64,000 nucleotides of DNA from Clostridiales bacterium (lineage in GTDB: Bacteria > Bacillota > Clostridia > Saccharofermentanales > Saccharofermentanaceae), in contig JAGAXM010000022.1 of NCBI GenBank assembly GCA_017940895.1, positions 62,001 through 126,000 of the forward strand, given 5' to 3'. The notes below the pieces were generated by a model. It searched no databases. It had not been told where the DNA came from and saw nothing but the letters and a program-made list of their open reading frames with translations. The translations under genes were made by a program, and so were the position numbers. This document shows positions 26,456 through 36,797 of the stretch, one piece after another (position 1 is the first letter of the stretch; each line of letters opens with the position of its first letter).

Positions 26456-28603
26456 ATGGGAAAAAATCTTGTAATTGTTGAGTCTCCTGCAAAGGCGAAG
26501 ACAATAGAAAGATATCTTGGACACGATTATAAAGTTACGGCTACGGTAGGTCACTTCAGAGATCTTCCCGATAAGACGCTGGGCGTAAATGTCGATAATG
26601 ACTTTAAGCCTTTATATATAGATAAGAATGTAAAAGTAAAGAAAGAACTCATCGCTCTTGCGTCCCAGGCGGATCAGATATACATCGCAACCGACCCGGA
26701 CCGTGAGGGAGAAGCTATCGCATGGCATGTTGCCAATACTTTGAAGATCGATCCCGAATCTTCATGCAGAGTTACATTTAACGAGATCACGAAGAAGGCT
26801 GTTCAGGAGGCTATCGCCAATCCCAGAGCCATCGATATGAATCTTGTAGATGCACAGCAGGCAAGACGTATCCTCGACAGACTCGTAGGTTATGAGTTGA
26901 GTCCGCTTCTTTGTAAGAAGATCAGAACCGGTCTTTCTGCAGGACGTGTTCAGTCTGTTGTGACCAGAATGGTTCTTGATAAAGATTCTGAGATCGATGC
27001 CTTTATTCCCGAGGATTACTGGAATCTTTCATGTGAGGTTACACCCGGAGCCAAGAAGGATGCATTTACGGTTAAGTATTACGGCACTTTTTCCGGATCC
27101 GATATTGTTAAGCCCAAGGACGGTAGAGTATCCGATCCCGAAGAGGCACAGAGGATCTACGATAACGTAAACGGCAATGATCTTACTGCATTCGCAGTGA
27201 AGAAGGGTAACGGCGCAAGAAAGCCTGCTCCTCCGTTCACAACATCAACGATGCAGCAGGAGGCTTCAAGAAGACTCGGCTTTACTACCAGAACGACAAC
27301 AAGAGTTGCCCAGCAACTCTATGAAGGTGTAAATATCGAAGGTCAGGGACAGACGGCTCTCGTAACTTACATAAGAACAGACTCCGTAAGAATCTCAGAT
27401 GAAGCTGTTGCCGCATCCAAGGGCCTGATCAAGGAAAGATACGGTAAGGAATATGTATGTCCTTACGACAGAAAGTTCAAGAACAGAAACTCTGCGCAGG
27501 ATGCACACGAGGCTATCCGTCCTTCACACTTTGATCTGAATCCCGATTCGATCAAGTCATCTCTTACTAACGAGCAATATAAGCTTTATAAGCTCATTTG
27601 GGAGAGATTCCTTGCTTCCCAGATGGCTGATGCCGTAACAAATACGGTTACTATTGATGCAAGATGCAATGATGACGTATTCCGTGCTACCGGTGAGACT
27701 GTTGTGTTCCCGGGATTCCTCGCGGCTTACGGCGATATCAAGGATGATAAGAAAGCTGACGAAGGCAAGGCGATTCTTCCCGAGGTTGAAGAGGGTGCAA
27801 CCCTGAAGAATCTCGGTGTGAAGAAGGAAGCAAAGCAGACTTTGCCTCCGGCACACTATAACGAAGCTTCCCTCATCAAGGCTATGGAAGAATTCGGTAT
27901 CGGAAGACCTTCCACCTATTCGAAGACCATTACGACCGTTCTCGACAGAAAGTATGTAGAGAAAGACGGAAAGAATCTTCTTATCACGGATCTCGGAAAG
28001 CTTGTTACAAACATGCTCGAAGAGAATTTCACCGAGATTGTAGATGTATCCTTTACAGCCGGCATGGAGTCTAAGCTCGATGACGTTGAAGTCGGCGATA
28101 AGGACTGGGTAAGACTTCTTAAGGATTTCTATCCCGGTTTCCATGAGAAGATCAAGCAGGCCGATGCCAATATCGAGAAGGTTAAGATCGAAGATGTTAA
28201 GACAGGTGAGACCTGTCCCGACTGCGGCGGCGATCTCGTTATAAAGGACGGAAGAAACGGTAAGTTCATTGCCTGCTCGAATTATCCTGACTGTAAGTAC
28301 ACAAGGAATATCGAAGTACAGGCAAAGGGTAAGTGCCCTTTGTGCGGTTCGGGACTTCTTCAAAAGAAGACGATCAAGAACCACAGAACATTCTATGTTT
28401 GTGATAAGAAGGGGAATGATCCCGAGTGTAAGTTCATATCATGGGATATACCTGTAGAAGGCAAGAAGTGTGAGACATGCGGTTCTTACATGGTGCTTCA
28501 CAGATTCAGAGGCAAGATGTACCCCAGATGCGGTAACGAAGACTGTCCTTCACGTAAGGTAAGGAAGAAGTCCGATTCTGACGGTAAGGGTGAAGATGCC
28601 TGA
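26456..28603 (+). CDS. topA: DNA topoisomerase I
   Basis: A 715-residue type IA topoisomerase. The Toprim signature VESPAKAKTIERYLG is at the N-terminus, and the catalytic tyrosine is Y305 in VTYIRTDS. Three C4 zinc-ribbon domains close the protein (CPDCGG, CPLCGS, CETCGS and their partners). The gene follows dprA by 44 bases and overlaps trmFO by eight, the usual Bacillota order dprA-topA-trmFO. Confidence 0.97.
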   Translation: MGKNLVIVESPAKAKTIERYLGHDYKVTATVGHFRDLPDKTLGVNVDNDFKPLYIDKNVKVKKELIALASQADQIYIATDPDREGEAIAWHVANTLKIDPESSCRVTFNEITKKAVQEAIANPRAIDMNLVDAQQARRILDRLVGYELSPLLCKKIRTGLSAGRVQSVVTRMVLDKDSEIDAFIPEDYWNLSCEVTPGAKKDAFTVKYYGTFSGSDIVKPKDGRVSDPEEAQRIYDNVNGNDLTAFAVKKGNGARKPAPPFTTSTMQQEASRRLGFTTRTTTRVAQQLYEGVNIEGQGQTALVTYIRTDSVRISDEAVAASKGLIKERYGKEYVCPYDRKFKNRNSAQDAHEAIRPSHFDLNPDSIKSSLTNEQYKLYKLIWERFLASQMADAVTNTVTIDARCNDDVFRATGETVVFPGFLAAYGDIKDDKKADEGKAILPEVEEGATLKNLGVKKEAKQTLPPAHYNEASLIKAMEEFGIGRPSTYSKTITTVLDRKYVEKDGKNLLITDLGKLVTNMLEENFTEIVDVSFTAGMESKLDDVEVGDKDWVRLLKDFYPGFHEKIKQADANIEKVKIEDVKTGETCPDCGGDLVIKDGRNGKFIACSNYPDCKYTRNIEVQAKGKCPLCGSGLLQKKTIKNHRTFYVCDKKGNDPECKFISWDIPVEGKKCETCGSYMVLHRFRGKMYPRCGNEDCPSRKVRKKSDSDGKGEDA

Positions 28604-29942
28604 TACCATTAACAAGATAACTGTAATAGGAGCCGGCCTCGCAGGATGCGAGGCTGCTCATATTATTGCTTCATTCGGAATAGATGTTGATCTTTATGAG
28701 ATGAAGCCTATAAGAAAGTCTCCTGCACATAAGACTGATATGTTCGCTGAACTTGTGTGCAGTAATTCTTTAAGAGCGGCTTCGATCACCAATGCGGTAG
28801 GTCTTCTTAAAGAAGAATTGAGAAGATTGGGCTCGCTTATCATGGAGGCTGCTGATAAGGCAGAAGTTCCTGCGGGCGGCGCTTTGGCAGTAGACCGAGA
28901 TGAGTTCTCGGGATATATAACCGAGAAGATAAAGAACAATCCCCATATTCACGTAAAGACGGAAGAAGTCGATCATATCCCGTCAGACGGTACCGTAATT
29001 GTTGCCACGGGTCCTCTTACCGACGGTAAGCTCTACGATGACATCATGAGACTTACAGGCAATGCGGATCTTCATTTCTTTGATGCCGCGGCTCCTATAG
29101 TCTCATATGAGTCCATCGATATGACCAAGGCGTTCAGGCAGTCCCGCTACGGCAAGGGTGGTAATGACTACATTAACTGTCCTATGAATGAGGACGAGTA
29201 CAAGGCTTTCTATCATGCTCTTATCGAAGCCGAGAAGGCTGATGTGCACGGATTCGATAAGATAAATGTTTTCGAAGGATGTATGCCGATCGAAGTTATG
29301 GCTGCCAGAGGAGAGGACACGATGAGATTCGGTCCGTTGAAACCGGTGGGATTAACAGATCCGAATACCGGTAAGGAGCCGTATGCCTGCCTTCAGTTAA
29401 GACAGGATGACAGAGCATCCACAATGTATAACCTCGTGGGTTTCCAGACACGTCTTAAGTTCGGTGAGCAGAAGCGCGTCTTCGGCATGATCCCTGGACT
29501 TGAGCATGCCGAGTACTTAAGATACGGCGTAATGCACCGTAATACATACATCAATTCGCCGAGACTTCTTAATTCCGATTACAGTATGCGTGAACACCCC
29601 GGGATCTTTTTCGCAGGTCAGATAACGGGTGTTGAAGGCTATATCGAGTCGGCGGCATCCGGATTTTTCGCAGGTCTTAACGCGGCGTTAAGAAGCAGGG
29701 GGATAGATCCGCGCGAAAAGCTTAACGATGAGACCGTTATAGGTGCCATGGCTTGCTATGTATCCGACAGATCCGTAACCAAGTTCGTTCCCATGAATGC
29801 GAACTTCGGTATCGTGGCGACTATGCCCGGCAAGTTCAGGGGCAAGACTGCCAAGCAGGATAAGAATGCGGCGATAGCGGAACGTTCTTTGACGCGAATC
29901 GATGAATTTAGCGATATAATAAGAGATATTATCCAAGATTAA
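28596..29942 (+). CDS. trmFO: Methylenetetrahydrofolate-tRNA-(uracil-5-)-methyltransferase
   Basis: A 448-residue flavoenzyme that makes m5U54 in the tRNA T-loop using methylene-THF. The FAD motif GAGLAGCEAA is at the N-terminus and the family segments CSNSLR and GQITGVEGY are visible. The ATG at 28596 is chosen over a GTG at 28590 because AAGGG lies at a better distance. It depends on folate, whose genes lie 30 kb downstream. Confidence 0.95.
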   Translation: MPDTINKITVIGAGLAGCEAAHIIASFGIDVDLYEMKPIRKSPAHKTDMFAELVCSNSLRAASITNAVGLLKEELRRLGSLIMEAADKAEVPAGGALAVDRDEFSGYITEKIKNNPHIHVKTEEVDHIPSDGTVIVATGPLTDGKLYDDIMRLTGNADLHFFDAAAPIVSYESIDMTKAFRQSRYGKGGNDYINCPMNEDEYKAFYHALIEAEKADVHGFDKINVFEGCMPIEVMAARGEDTMRFGPLKPVGLTDPNTGKEPYACLQLRQDDRASTMYNLVGFQTRLKFGEQKRVFGMIPGLEHAEYLRYGVMHRNTYINSPRLLNSDYSMREHPGIFFAGQITGVEGYIESAASGFFAGLNAALRSRGIDPREKLNDETVIGAMACYVSDRSVTKFVPMNANFGIVATMPGKFRGKTAKQDKNAAIAERSLTRIDEFSDIIRDIIQD

Positions 29943-29954
29943 GAGGAGATTCTG

Positions 29955-30929
29955 ATGAATCTGAAGAAAGTACCCAAGGAAGATTACGTTCCCGAGCAGC
30001 ACGGGCCGGTCTTTAATTTTTTCTATACGCTTAAGACTCATTTTTTTACTATTACATCAGTTAACTTTCTGTTTCTGGTATTTAATATACCGATGATGTT
30101 CGTCGCGTTTGCACTTGTGCTTTTGTTCCTTCCTTATCTGAACAGTGTGTTTGTTCCTCAGAACTTTGCACAATTTATGCTCGATTCGGGAGTCGTCGGC
30201 AATCAGGCTATCAATGATGTCGGAACGGATGCCGCATATCAGATCTATTACCTGATAGTAGTATTCTGCGTTATGTTCCTGATGGGAACCACTCTTATTG
30301 TAATAGGTCCTTTCCAGGCGGGTTTTTCTCAGATCTACAGGAATCTTTACAGGCAGGAAGGCGTTTTCTTCTTCTCCGATTTCAAGGAGGGAATGAGCAA
30401 TAACTGGAAGCAGTCACTCGGAGCTTCGATCGTCTCGATCATAGTAACTTCGATATGTCTTCTGGCTTCGGGATTCTATCTTAATATGGGTACATCATGG
30501 GGTACCGCGGTCGGAACGTTCTTTGTTATCCTGTTCTTCGTATTCATCATTATCCAGAATATGGTCTATACGATGATCGTATCAAGAGATATTCCTCTTC
30601 ATAAGATCTATAAGAATGCGTTCCTGTTCTTCCTTCTGAAGTTCGGTCCCTGTCTCGGTCTGATCCTGATGCTGATCGTAACACTGATCGTTATCCCGTC
30701 AATGCTTCTTGTTACTACAACATATTTTGCATATGCCATTGTGGTCTTCTACTATATCGTATTGATCTTCGGCGTAGTTCAGTTCGCTATCGCTTATTTC
30801 ACGGGTGAGCTTATTAAGGAGTATATTGCGCCCAAGTCCGGCGATTATGATAATGACAGTGAAGATGAAGACGAGTACGGCGAAGACGATGAGGAAGACG
30901 AGGCAGCCGGGGAAGGCGATGGAGACTAG
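29955..30929 (+). CDS. YesL-like (DUF624) membrane protein
   Basis: A 324-residue protein with about six membrane segments (first at about 35-65) and a strongly acidic C-terminal tail of about 30 residues (EDEDEYGEDDEE). The pattern of a FF-rich N-terminus and GPFQAGFSQIYRNLYRQEG loop resembles DUF624/YesL proteins, often found with sugar transport genes. AAGAGGAG precedes the ATG. It overlaps the phosphatase gene that follows, so it may be part of the same signalling unit. Confidence 0.7.
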   Translation: MNLKKVPKEDYVPEQHGPVFNFFYTLKTHFFTITSVNFLFLVFNIPMMFVAFALVLLFLPYLNSVFVPQNFAQFMLDSGVVGNQAINDVGTDAAYQIYYLIVVFCVMFLMGTTLIVIGPFQAGFSQIYRNLYRQEGVFFFSDFKEGMSNNWKQSLGASIVSIIVTSICLLASGFYLNMGTSWGTAVGTFFVILFFVFIIIQNMVYTMIVSRDIPLHKIYKNAFLFFLLKFGPCLGLILMLIVTLIVIPSMLLVTTTYFAYAIVVFYYIVLIFGVVQFAIAYFTGELIKEYIAPKSGDYDNDSEDEDEYGEDDEEDEAAGEGDGD

Positions 30930-31800
30930 TTTCGCGGATCTTCCTACTCTTCAGAGTTCGGTGTTTGCAGCCCTTGTGCTGTTTGTTGTCACTACGATCG
31001 CGTTTATCTGGCTTGCAGTCCTGTACATAAAGAAGAAAAGTACCGGCAGACCCGATGATTCGGAACTCTATATCGATTGCGCTTATTTCTGTGAGATAGG
31101 CAAACGTCCTTCCCAGCAGGATTCGGTATTCATATCCAATCTTGCGGATTACCGTAAATACGGTATAACCGCGCTTGTTGCCGACGGTATGGGCGGCATG
31201 GAATATGGCGGGGAGATATCGGAGAAGATCGCGGATTTTGTAAAAGACATGTGTCCCATGTCTTTTTTTGCTACTGAGCAGAACGCAGACGAGTTAAGGA
31301 GATTCTCCAATAAATTGTACGAAGAGTATAAGCTGTCGGGAGGATCGACACTTGCGATGGTCCACATTGCAGGAAGTTATATAAATTATTACAGTGTCGG
31401 TGACAGCGACATTATACTTATCAGGAACGGTAATCCGACTATTCTTAATCCCAGACAGAATTATATGGCTCTGCTTATAAAGTCTCTTTGCCGTAATAAC
31501 AAACAGACAGTAACTGCTTACAGTAATCCCAAGGCGCGTTCGCTTATAGATTTTATGGGTAATCAGAATCCCCGTGTTATTTATACCAAGAAGCCTATCC
31601 GTATTTACGACGGTGATAAGATCATAGTAAGTTCTGACGGTCTTACGGATGCAGTTTCGCTTCGTAACTTCCATCACTATCTTCGTGACAGTGCAAGTTC
31701 TACTGCGCTGGAGCTTAAAAGGGCAGTTGCGTCCAGAAAGCGCCCGAAGCAGGATAATTACACCGGTATCGTATTTACGATAAAAAGGAGCTTCATGTGA
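30919..31800 (+). CDS. Membrane-anchored PP2C-type Ser/Thr phosphatase
   Basis: A 293-residue protein with one N-terminal membrane segment (13-38) and a cytosolic PP2C domain. The metal and phosphate residues are intact: RPSQQD (D68), VADGMGG (D89), VSSDGLTD and KQDNYTG. The ATG at 30919 has GGGGAAGG upstream; the longer frame from 30805 overlaps the preceding gene's coding region and lacks the family pattern. It may dephosphorylate targets of a Ser/Thr kinase encoded elsewhere. Confidence 0.87.
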   Translation: METSFADLPTLQSSVFAALVLFVVTTIAFIWLAVLYIKKKSTGRPDDSELYIDCAYFCEIGKRPSQQDSVFISNLADYRKYGITALVADGMGGMEYGGEISEKIADFVKDMCPMSFFATEQNADELRRFSNKLYEEYKLSGGSTLAMVHIAGSYINYYSVGDSDIILIRNGNPTILNPRQNYMALLIKSLCRNNKQTVTAYSNPKARSLIDFMGNQNPRVIYTKKPIRIYDGDKIIVSSDGLTDAVSLRNFHHYLRDSASSTALELKRAVASRKRPKQDNYTGIVFTIKRSFM

Positions 31801-32342
31801 TAGAGAACTATATACTCATGCATAAGGGAGGTCAGGAAGAATATCGCGACAATGTGTTCGTCAACTATTCGGCTGCGCTTACTCTCGCGATCCTGTATCT
31901 TCCTAATGAGGCTGAATTCTCTGTTGCTGACGAGGCTTCGGTATCTGCGCTTGTGCAGGGAAGTTCCAAGTTAAGATTCAGGGATCTTTCCGAGTCGATA
32001 TATCCGATACTTACCAATCTGAAGAATTACATGCTCATCAGGATAGATGACAAGCATATCGAGATAGAGCGTCACGGTAAGGTCTATGCCTATATAGTTC
32101 AGAACGGCGAGCTTAAGATGTTGCCGAACGGCATGACTTCTCTTGAAGATGAGGACCGTGTCATCTGCTGTACCGGCGAGTTCCTTAAATGCCTTAATGA
32201 TATCGCGATACTGTCCGATGCCGTAGTATCCGAGAGCGCGGAAGAGTGGATGGATAATCTTGTCTGCCGTATCTCAGATAAGAACCGCTTATCGGAAGGT
32301 AATCTTACGGCTGTTACTATGATCGTCCGTTCGGGCGATTAA
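31797..32342 (+). CDS. Degenerate PP2C-like protein, probable pseudophosphatase
   Basis: A 181-residue protein that starts with GTG overlapping the stop of the phosphatase gene (ATGTGA), with AAAAGGAG upstream. The end looks like a PP2C core that lost its metal ligands: DRVICCTGEFLKCL (120-133) matches the strand normally reading DxxxxxSDGL, and SEGNLTAVTMIV matches the DN-x-T motif. The N-terminus EYRDNVFV is like the first PP2C strand. It is likely a regulatory partner of the active phosphatase; this is inference from similarity by eye. Confidence 0.65.
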   Translation: MIENYILMHKGGQEEYRDNVFVNYSAALTLAILYLPNEAEFSVADEASVSALVQGSSKLRFRDLSESIYPILTNLKNYMLIRIDDKHIEIERHGKVYAYIVQNGELKMLPNGMTSLEDEDRVICCTGEFLKCLNDIAILSDAVVSESAEEWMDNLVCRISDKNRLSEGNLTAVTMIVRSGD

Positions 32343-32348
32343 ACCTAA

Positions 32349-34515
<2,167 letters not shown>

Positions 34516-34549
34516 TATTGTCCTCTGCTGATTGATTACAAACAAAAAG

Positions 34550-34558
34550 ATTATACCA
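34550..34558 (-). promoter_or_regulatory. Extended -10 promoter of queA-tgt
   Basis: TGGTATAAT on the minus strand, about 35 bases before the queA ATG. No clear -35. Confidence 0.5.
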
Positions 34559-34675
34559 AGAAGCCAATGAATTGTTTCTTACATTAATTAACAAAATATA
34601 AATATAAAAAATATGTATTCCACAGCCTTTTGATAGTAAAATTAGGTTACAGAAGGCAATAAGGAGGTATATATT

Positions 34676-35500
34676 ATGATTTTTGCAAGAAATATTAAGA
34701 AAAGGTTGGTTGCTGTTGCTCTTACCGTGGCTATGGCATTCGCTGCTTTCCCCGCAGGGACTGCACTTGCCAACAGTAAGGTAAGCGACCAGCAGTATCA
34801 GAATCTTTGTACATACTACGATAATGCTACCGCATTCCTTGTTTTGTACGGAGATAAGATCCCTGCGGATGTATATGCGGCATTGGATACGGCACGTAAT
34901 AATGCTTATCCCGTATTTGAGGACGGTGATGAGTATGCATTCGGTATTGCGATCAGTGACTTGAGAATGCAGCTGTCGGTCGCACAGGCTGCTCTTATGA
35001 ATGATCCTACACGCGCGAACGGTGCTCCCGGTGCAGTTATGGGAACATTCGACGGAATCAACGAAGGTATCGGAATCCTTACGGGAGATGCTGCGGTAAA
35101 TGTTGCAGCGACATATTCATCCTCACGTAATCTTCCGATCTATATGGCAAAATCCAGAATAACCGGTGAGTTTGTCGACAGGATCTACAGATCCGTCCTC
35201 GGCAGATCATCAGATGATGCAGGCAGACAGTACTGGGTAAACGGAATCGAGAACGGAACATACAATCCCGCTAATGTAGTACTTACCATCCTCAATTCTC
35301 AGGAGTTTGTCGGAAGAAATCTCAATAACGAACAGTATGTAACTGCCCTGTACCAGGCATTCCTTAACAGAACTCCAGATTCTGCGGGACTTGCAAACTG
35401 GGTCAATGCTCTTAATAACGGAGCGAGCAGACAGGATATAGCCAGAGGATTCGCTTCTTCAGCTGAGTGGGGGCTGATCTGTGAGTATTACGGACTGTAA
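34676..35500 (+). CDS. Secreted DUF4214 domain protein
   Basis: A 274-residue exported protein. A signal peptide covers about 1-32 (two Lys/Arg clusters, a hydrophobic core, ALA before the cut). The C-terminal half carries two DUF4214-like repeats (FVDRIYRSVLGRSSDDAG and YVTALYQAFLNRTPDSAG, each with a following YWVNGIENG or NWVNALNNG). DUF4214 is found in surface and secreted proteins; its binding partner is not known. AAGGAGG precedes the ATG. Confidence 0.85.
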   Translation: MIFARNIKKRLVAVALTVAMAFAAFPAGTALANSKVSDQQYQNLCTYYDNATAFLVLYGDKIPADVYAALDTARNNAYPVFEDGDEYAFGIAISDLRMQLSVAQAALMNDPTRANGAPGAVMGTFDGINEGIGILTGDAAVNVAATYSSSRNLPIYMAKSRITGEFVDRIYRSVLGRSSDDAGRQYWVNGIENGTYNPANVVLTILNSQEFVGRNLNNEQYVTALYQAFLNRTPDSAGLANWVNALNNGASRQDIARGFASSAEWGLICEYYGL

Positions 35501-35531
35501 GGCTGATGACATAAGAATTCTTAATTACTTA

Positions 35532-35563
35532 ACAAACGCCGCTTCACTTGAAGCGGCGTTTGT
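35532..35563 (+). terminator. Terminator after the DUF4214 gene, abutting a promoter
   Basis: A 14-base perfect stem (ACAAACGCCGCTTC and its complement) around ACTT, with only a short T tract. An extended -10 starts two bases later. Confidence 0.75.
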
Positions 35564-35564
35564 C

Positions 35565-35573
35565 TGTTATAAT
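35565..35573 (+). promoter_or_regulatory. Extended -10 promoter of the kinase-like gene
   Basis: TGTTATAAT two bases after the hairpin. The -35 position falls inside the hairpin. Confidence 0.55.
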
Positions 35574-35601
35574 GTTATCTGATCTAAGTGGAGGCAAGTA
35601 A

Positions 35602-36174
35602 ATGAAAGATTATGTCATCACAATATCGAGAACATTCGGAAGCGGCGGTAAGCGTGTTGCCAAGAATCTCGCAGATAAGTTAGGCATAAGATACTACAAC
35701 AAGGGTATCAAAAACTTAAGGTCCGGTAAGGTCGATATCAGAAACCTCATAAGCGAAGGCGCCGGCGATACGATCGAGCCTGAGAAGGACTTCGAATACG
35801 ATGCAGAGCTTTTCGAGAAGCAGTCGCAGCTTATTAACCTTTTGGCTGACAGTGAGTCCTGTATCATCGTAGGACGTTGTGCCGACTATGTTTTGGCGGG
35901 ACGCCCGAATGTGTTCAGTTTCTTTATCGACGCTCCCAAGGAGTACCGAGTAAAGAATATCGCCAAGAGAATGAAGTGCAGTGAAGAGGATGCCGAGAAG
36001 TATGAGGCTATCTCCGATAAGTACAGGAAGGACTTCTACGAGGCATATACCGGTAAGGTGTTCGGCGATCCGGATAATTACGATATGTGTTTCGATGCTT
36101 CGCTGATGGAGCCCGAAGAGATAGAGGAAGCGATCCTCGATTATGTGATCAATAAGCTTGATGAAGCTGAGTAA
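35602..36174 (+). CDS. Cytidylate kinase-like protein
   Basis: A 190-residue P-loop protein of the cytidylate-kinase-like family (Cytidylate_kin2). The N-terminal ITISRTFGSGGKRVAKNLA matches the family's loop, and IIVGRCADYVL is the second conserved strand. True nucleotide substrate is not known for this family. AGTGGAGG lies before the ATG. Confidence 0.82.
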   Translation: MKDYVITISRTFGSGGKRVAKNLADKLGIRYYNKGIKNLRSGKVDIRNLISEGAGDTIEPEKDFEYDAELFEKQSQLINLLADSESCIIVGRCADYVLAGRPNVFSFFIDAPKEYRVKNIAKRMKCSEEDAEKYEAISDKYRKDFYEAYTGKVFGDPDNYDMCFDASLMEPEEIEEAILDYVINKLDEAE

Positions 36175-36198
36175 TAAATAGCAGGAGAGAACGTACAA

Positions 36199-36711
36199 AT
36201 GGGTAAGACACTGATAGCCTACTTTTCAAAGGCCGGTGAGAATAACGTAAATGGAGACATTATCAATCTTCCTAAGGGAAATACAGAGATAGCGGCGGAG
36301 TATATCAAGGAATTCATCCCTGATGCAGACATGTTTAAGATCGACCCCGTAGAGCCGATGCCCGAGTCTTATGAGGACTGCTTTGCGAAGGCTAAGGTAG
36401 ATCAGAGTGCGAATATGAGACCCGAGATCAAGAACTGTCCCGAGTCTATCGACGAATATGATACGGTTTATCTCGGAGGTCCCAATTATATAGAGACTTA
36501 TCCGATGGCAATGTTCACATTCCTCGAGAAGTTTAATTGGGAAGGCAAGACCATCAAGCCTTTTATCACTCACGAGGGTTCGTCATTCGGACGTGCGATC
36601 GATGATATAACCGAGATCTGTAAGGGGGCCGAGATCAAGGAAGGACTTTCCATTCACGGAGCAGACGTAAGGGGATTCAAGATCTATATTAAGCGCTGGA
36701 TCAGACAGTAA
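36199..36711 (+). CDS. Flavodoxin
   Basis: A 170-residue flavodoxin (Flavodoxin_4 type). The FMN phosphate region is at the N-terminus (LIAYFSKAGEN, with a GNTE segment later), and the loop YLGGPNYIETYP covers the isoalloxazine ring. It is an electron carrier or small FMN-dependent reductase. AGGAGAG precedes the ATG and the gene follows the kinase-like gene by 24 bases. Confidence 0.85.
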   Translation: MGKTLIAYFSKAGENNVNGDIINLPKGNTEIAAEYIKEFIPDADMFKIDPVEPMPESYEDCFAKAKVDQSANMRPEIKNCPESIDEYDTVYLGGPNYIETYPMAMFTFLEKFNWEGKTIKPFITHEGSSFGRAIDDITEICKGAEIKEGLSIHGADVRGFKIYIKRWIRQ

Positions 36712-36744
36712 CTGCCCCAATATTCACAAATACTTTAAATATAA

Positions 36745-36797
36745 AAGCGGGACTTACCATTTAAAATGTTATCAGACATTTTAAGGAGGTCCCGCTT
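36745..36797 (+). promoter_or_regulatory. Structured leader with the GH3 ribosome site in a bulge
   Basis: An outer nine-base stem (36745-36753 with 36789-36797) and an inner eight-base stem (TAAAATGT 36762-36769 with ACATTTTA 36776-36783) enclose the AAGGAGG at 36783-36789. The outer arm ends at the base before the ATG. Folding would hide or present the ribosome site. Confidence 0.6.
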
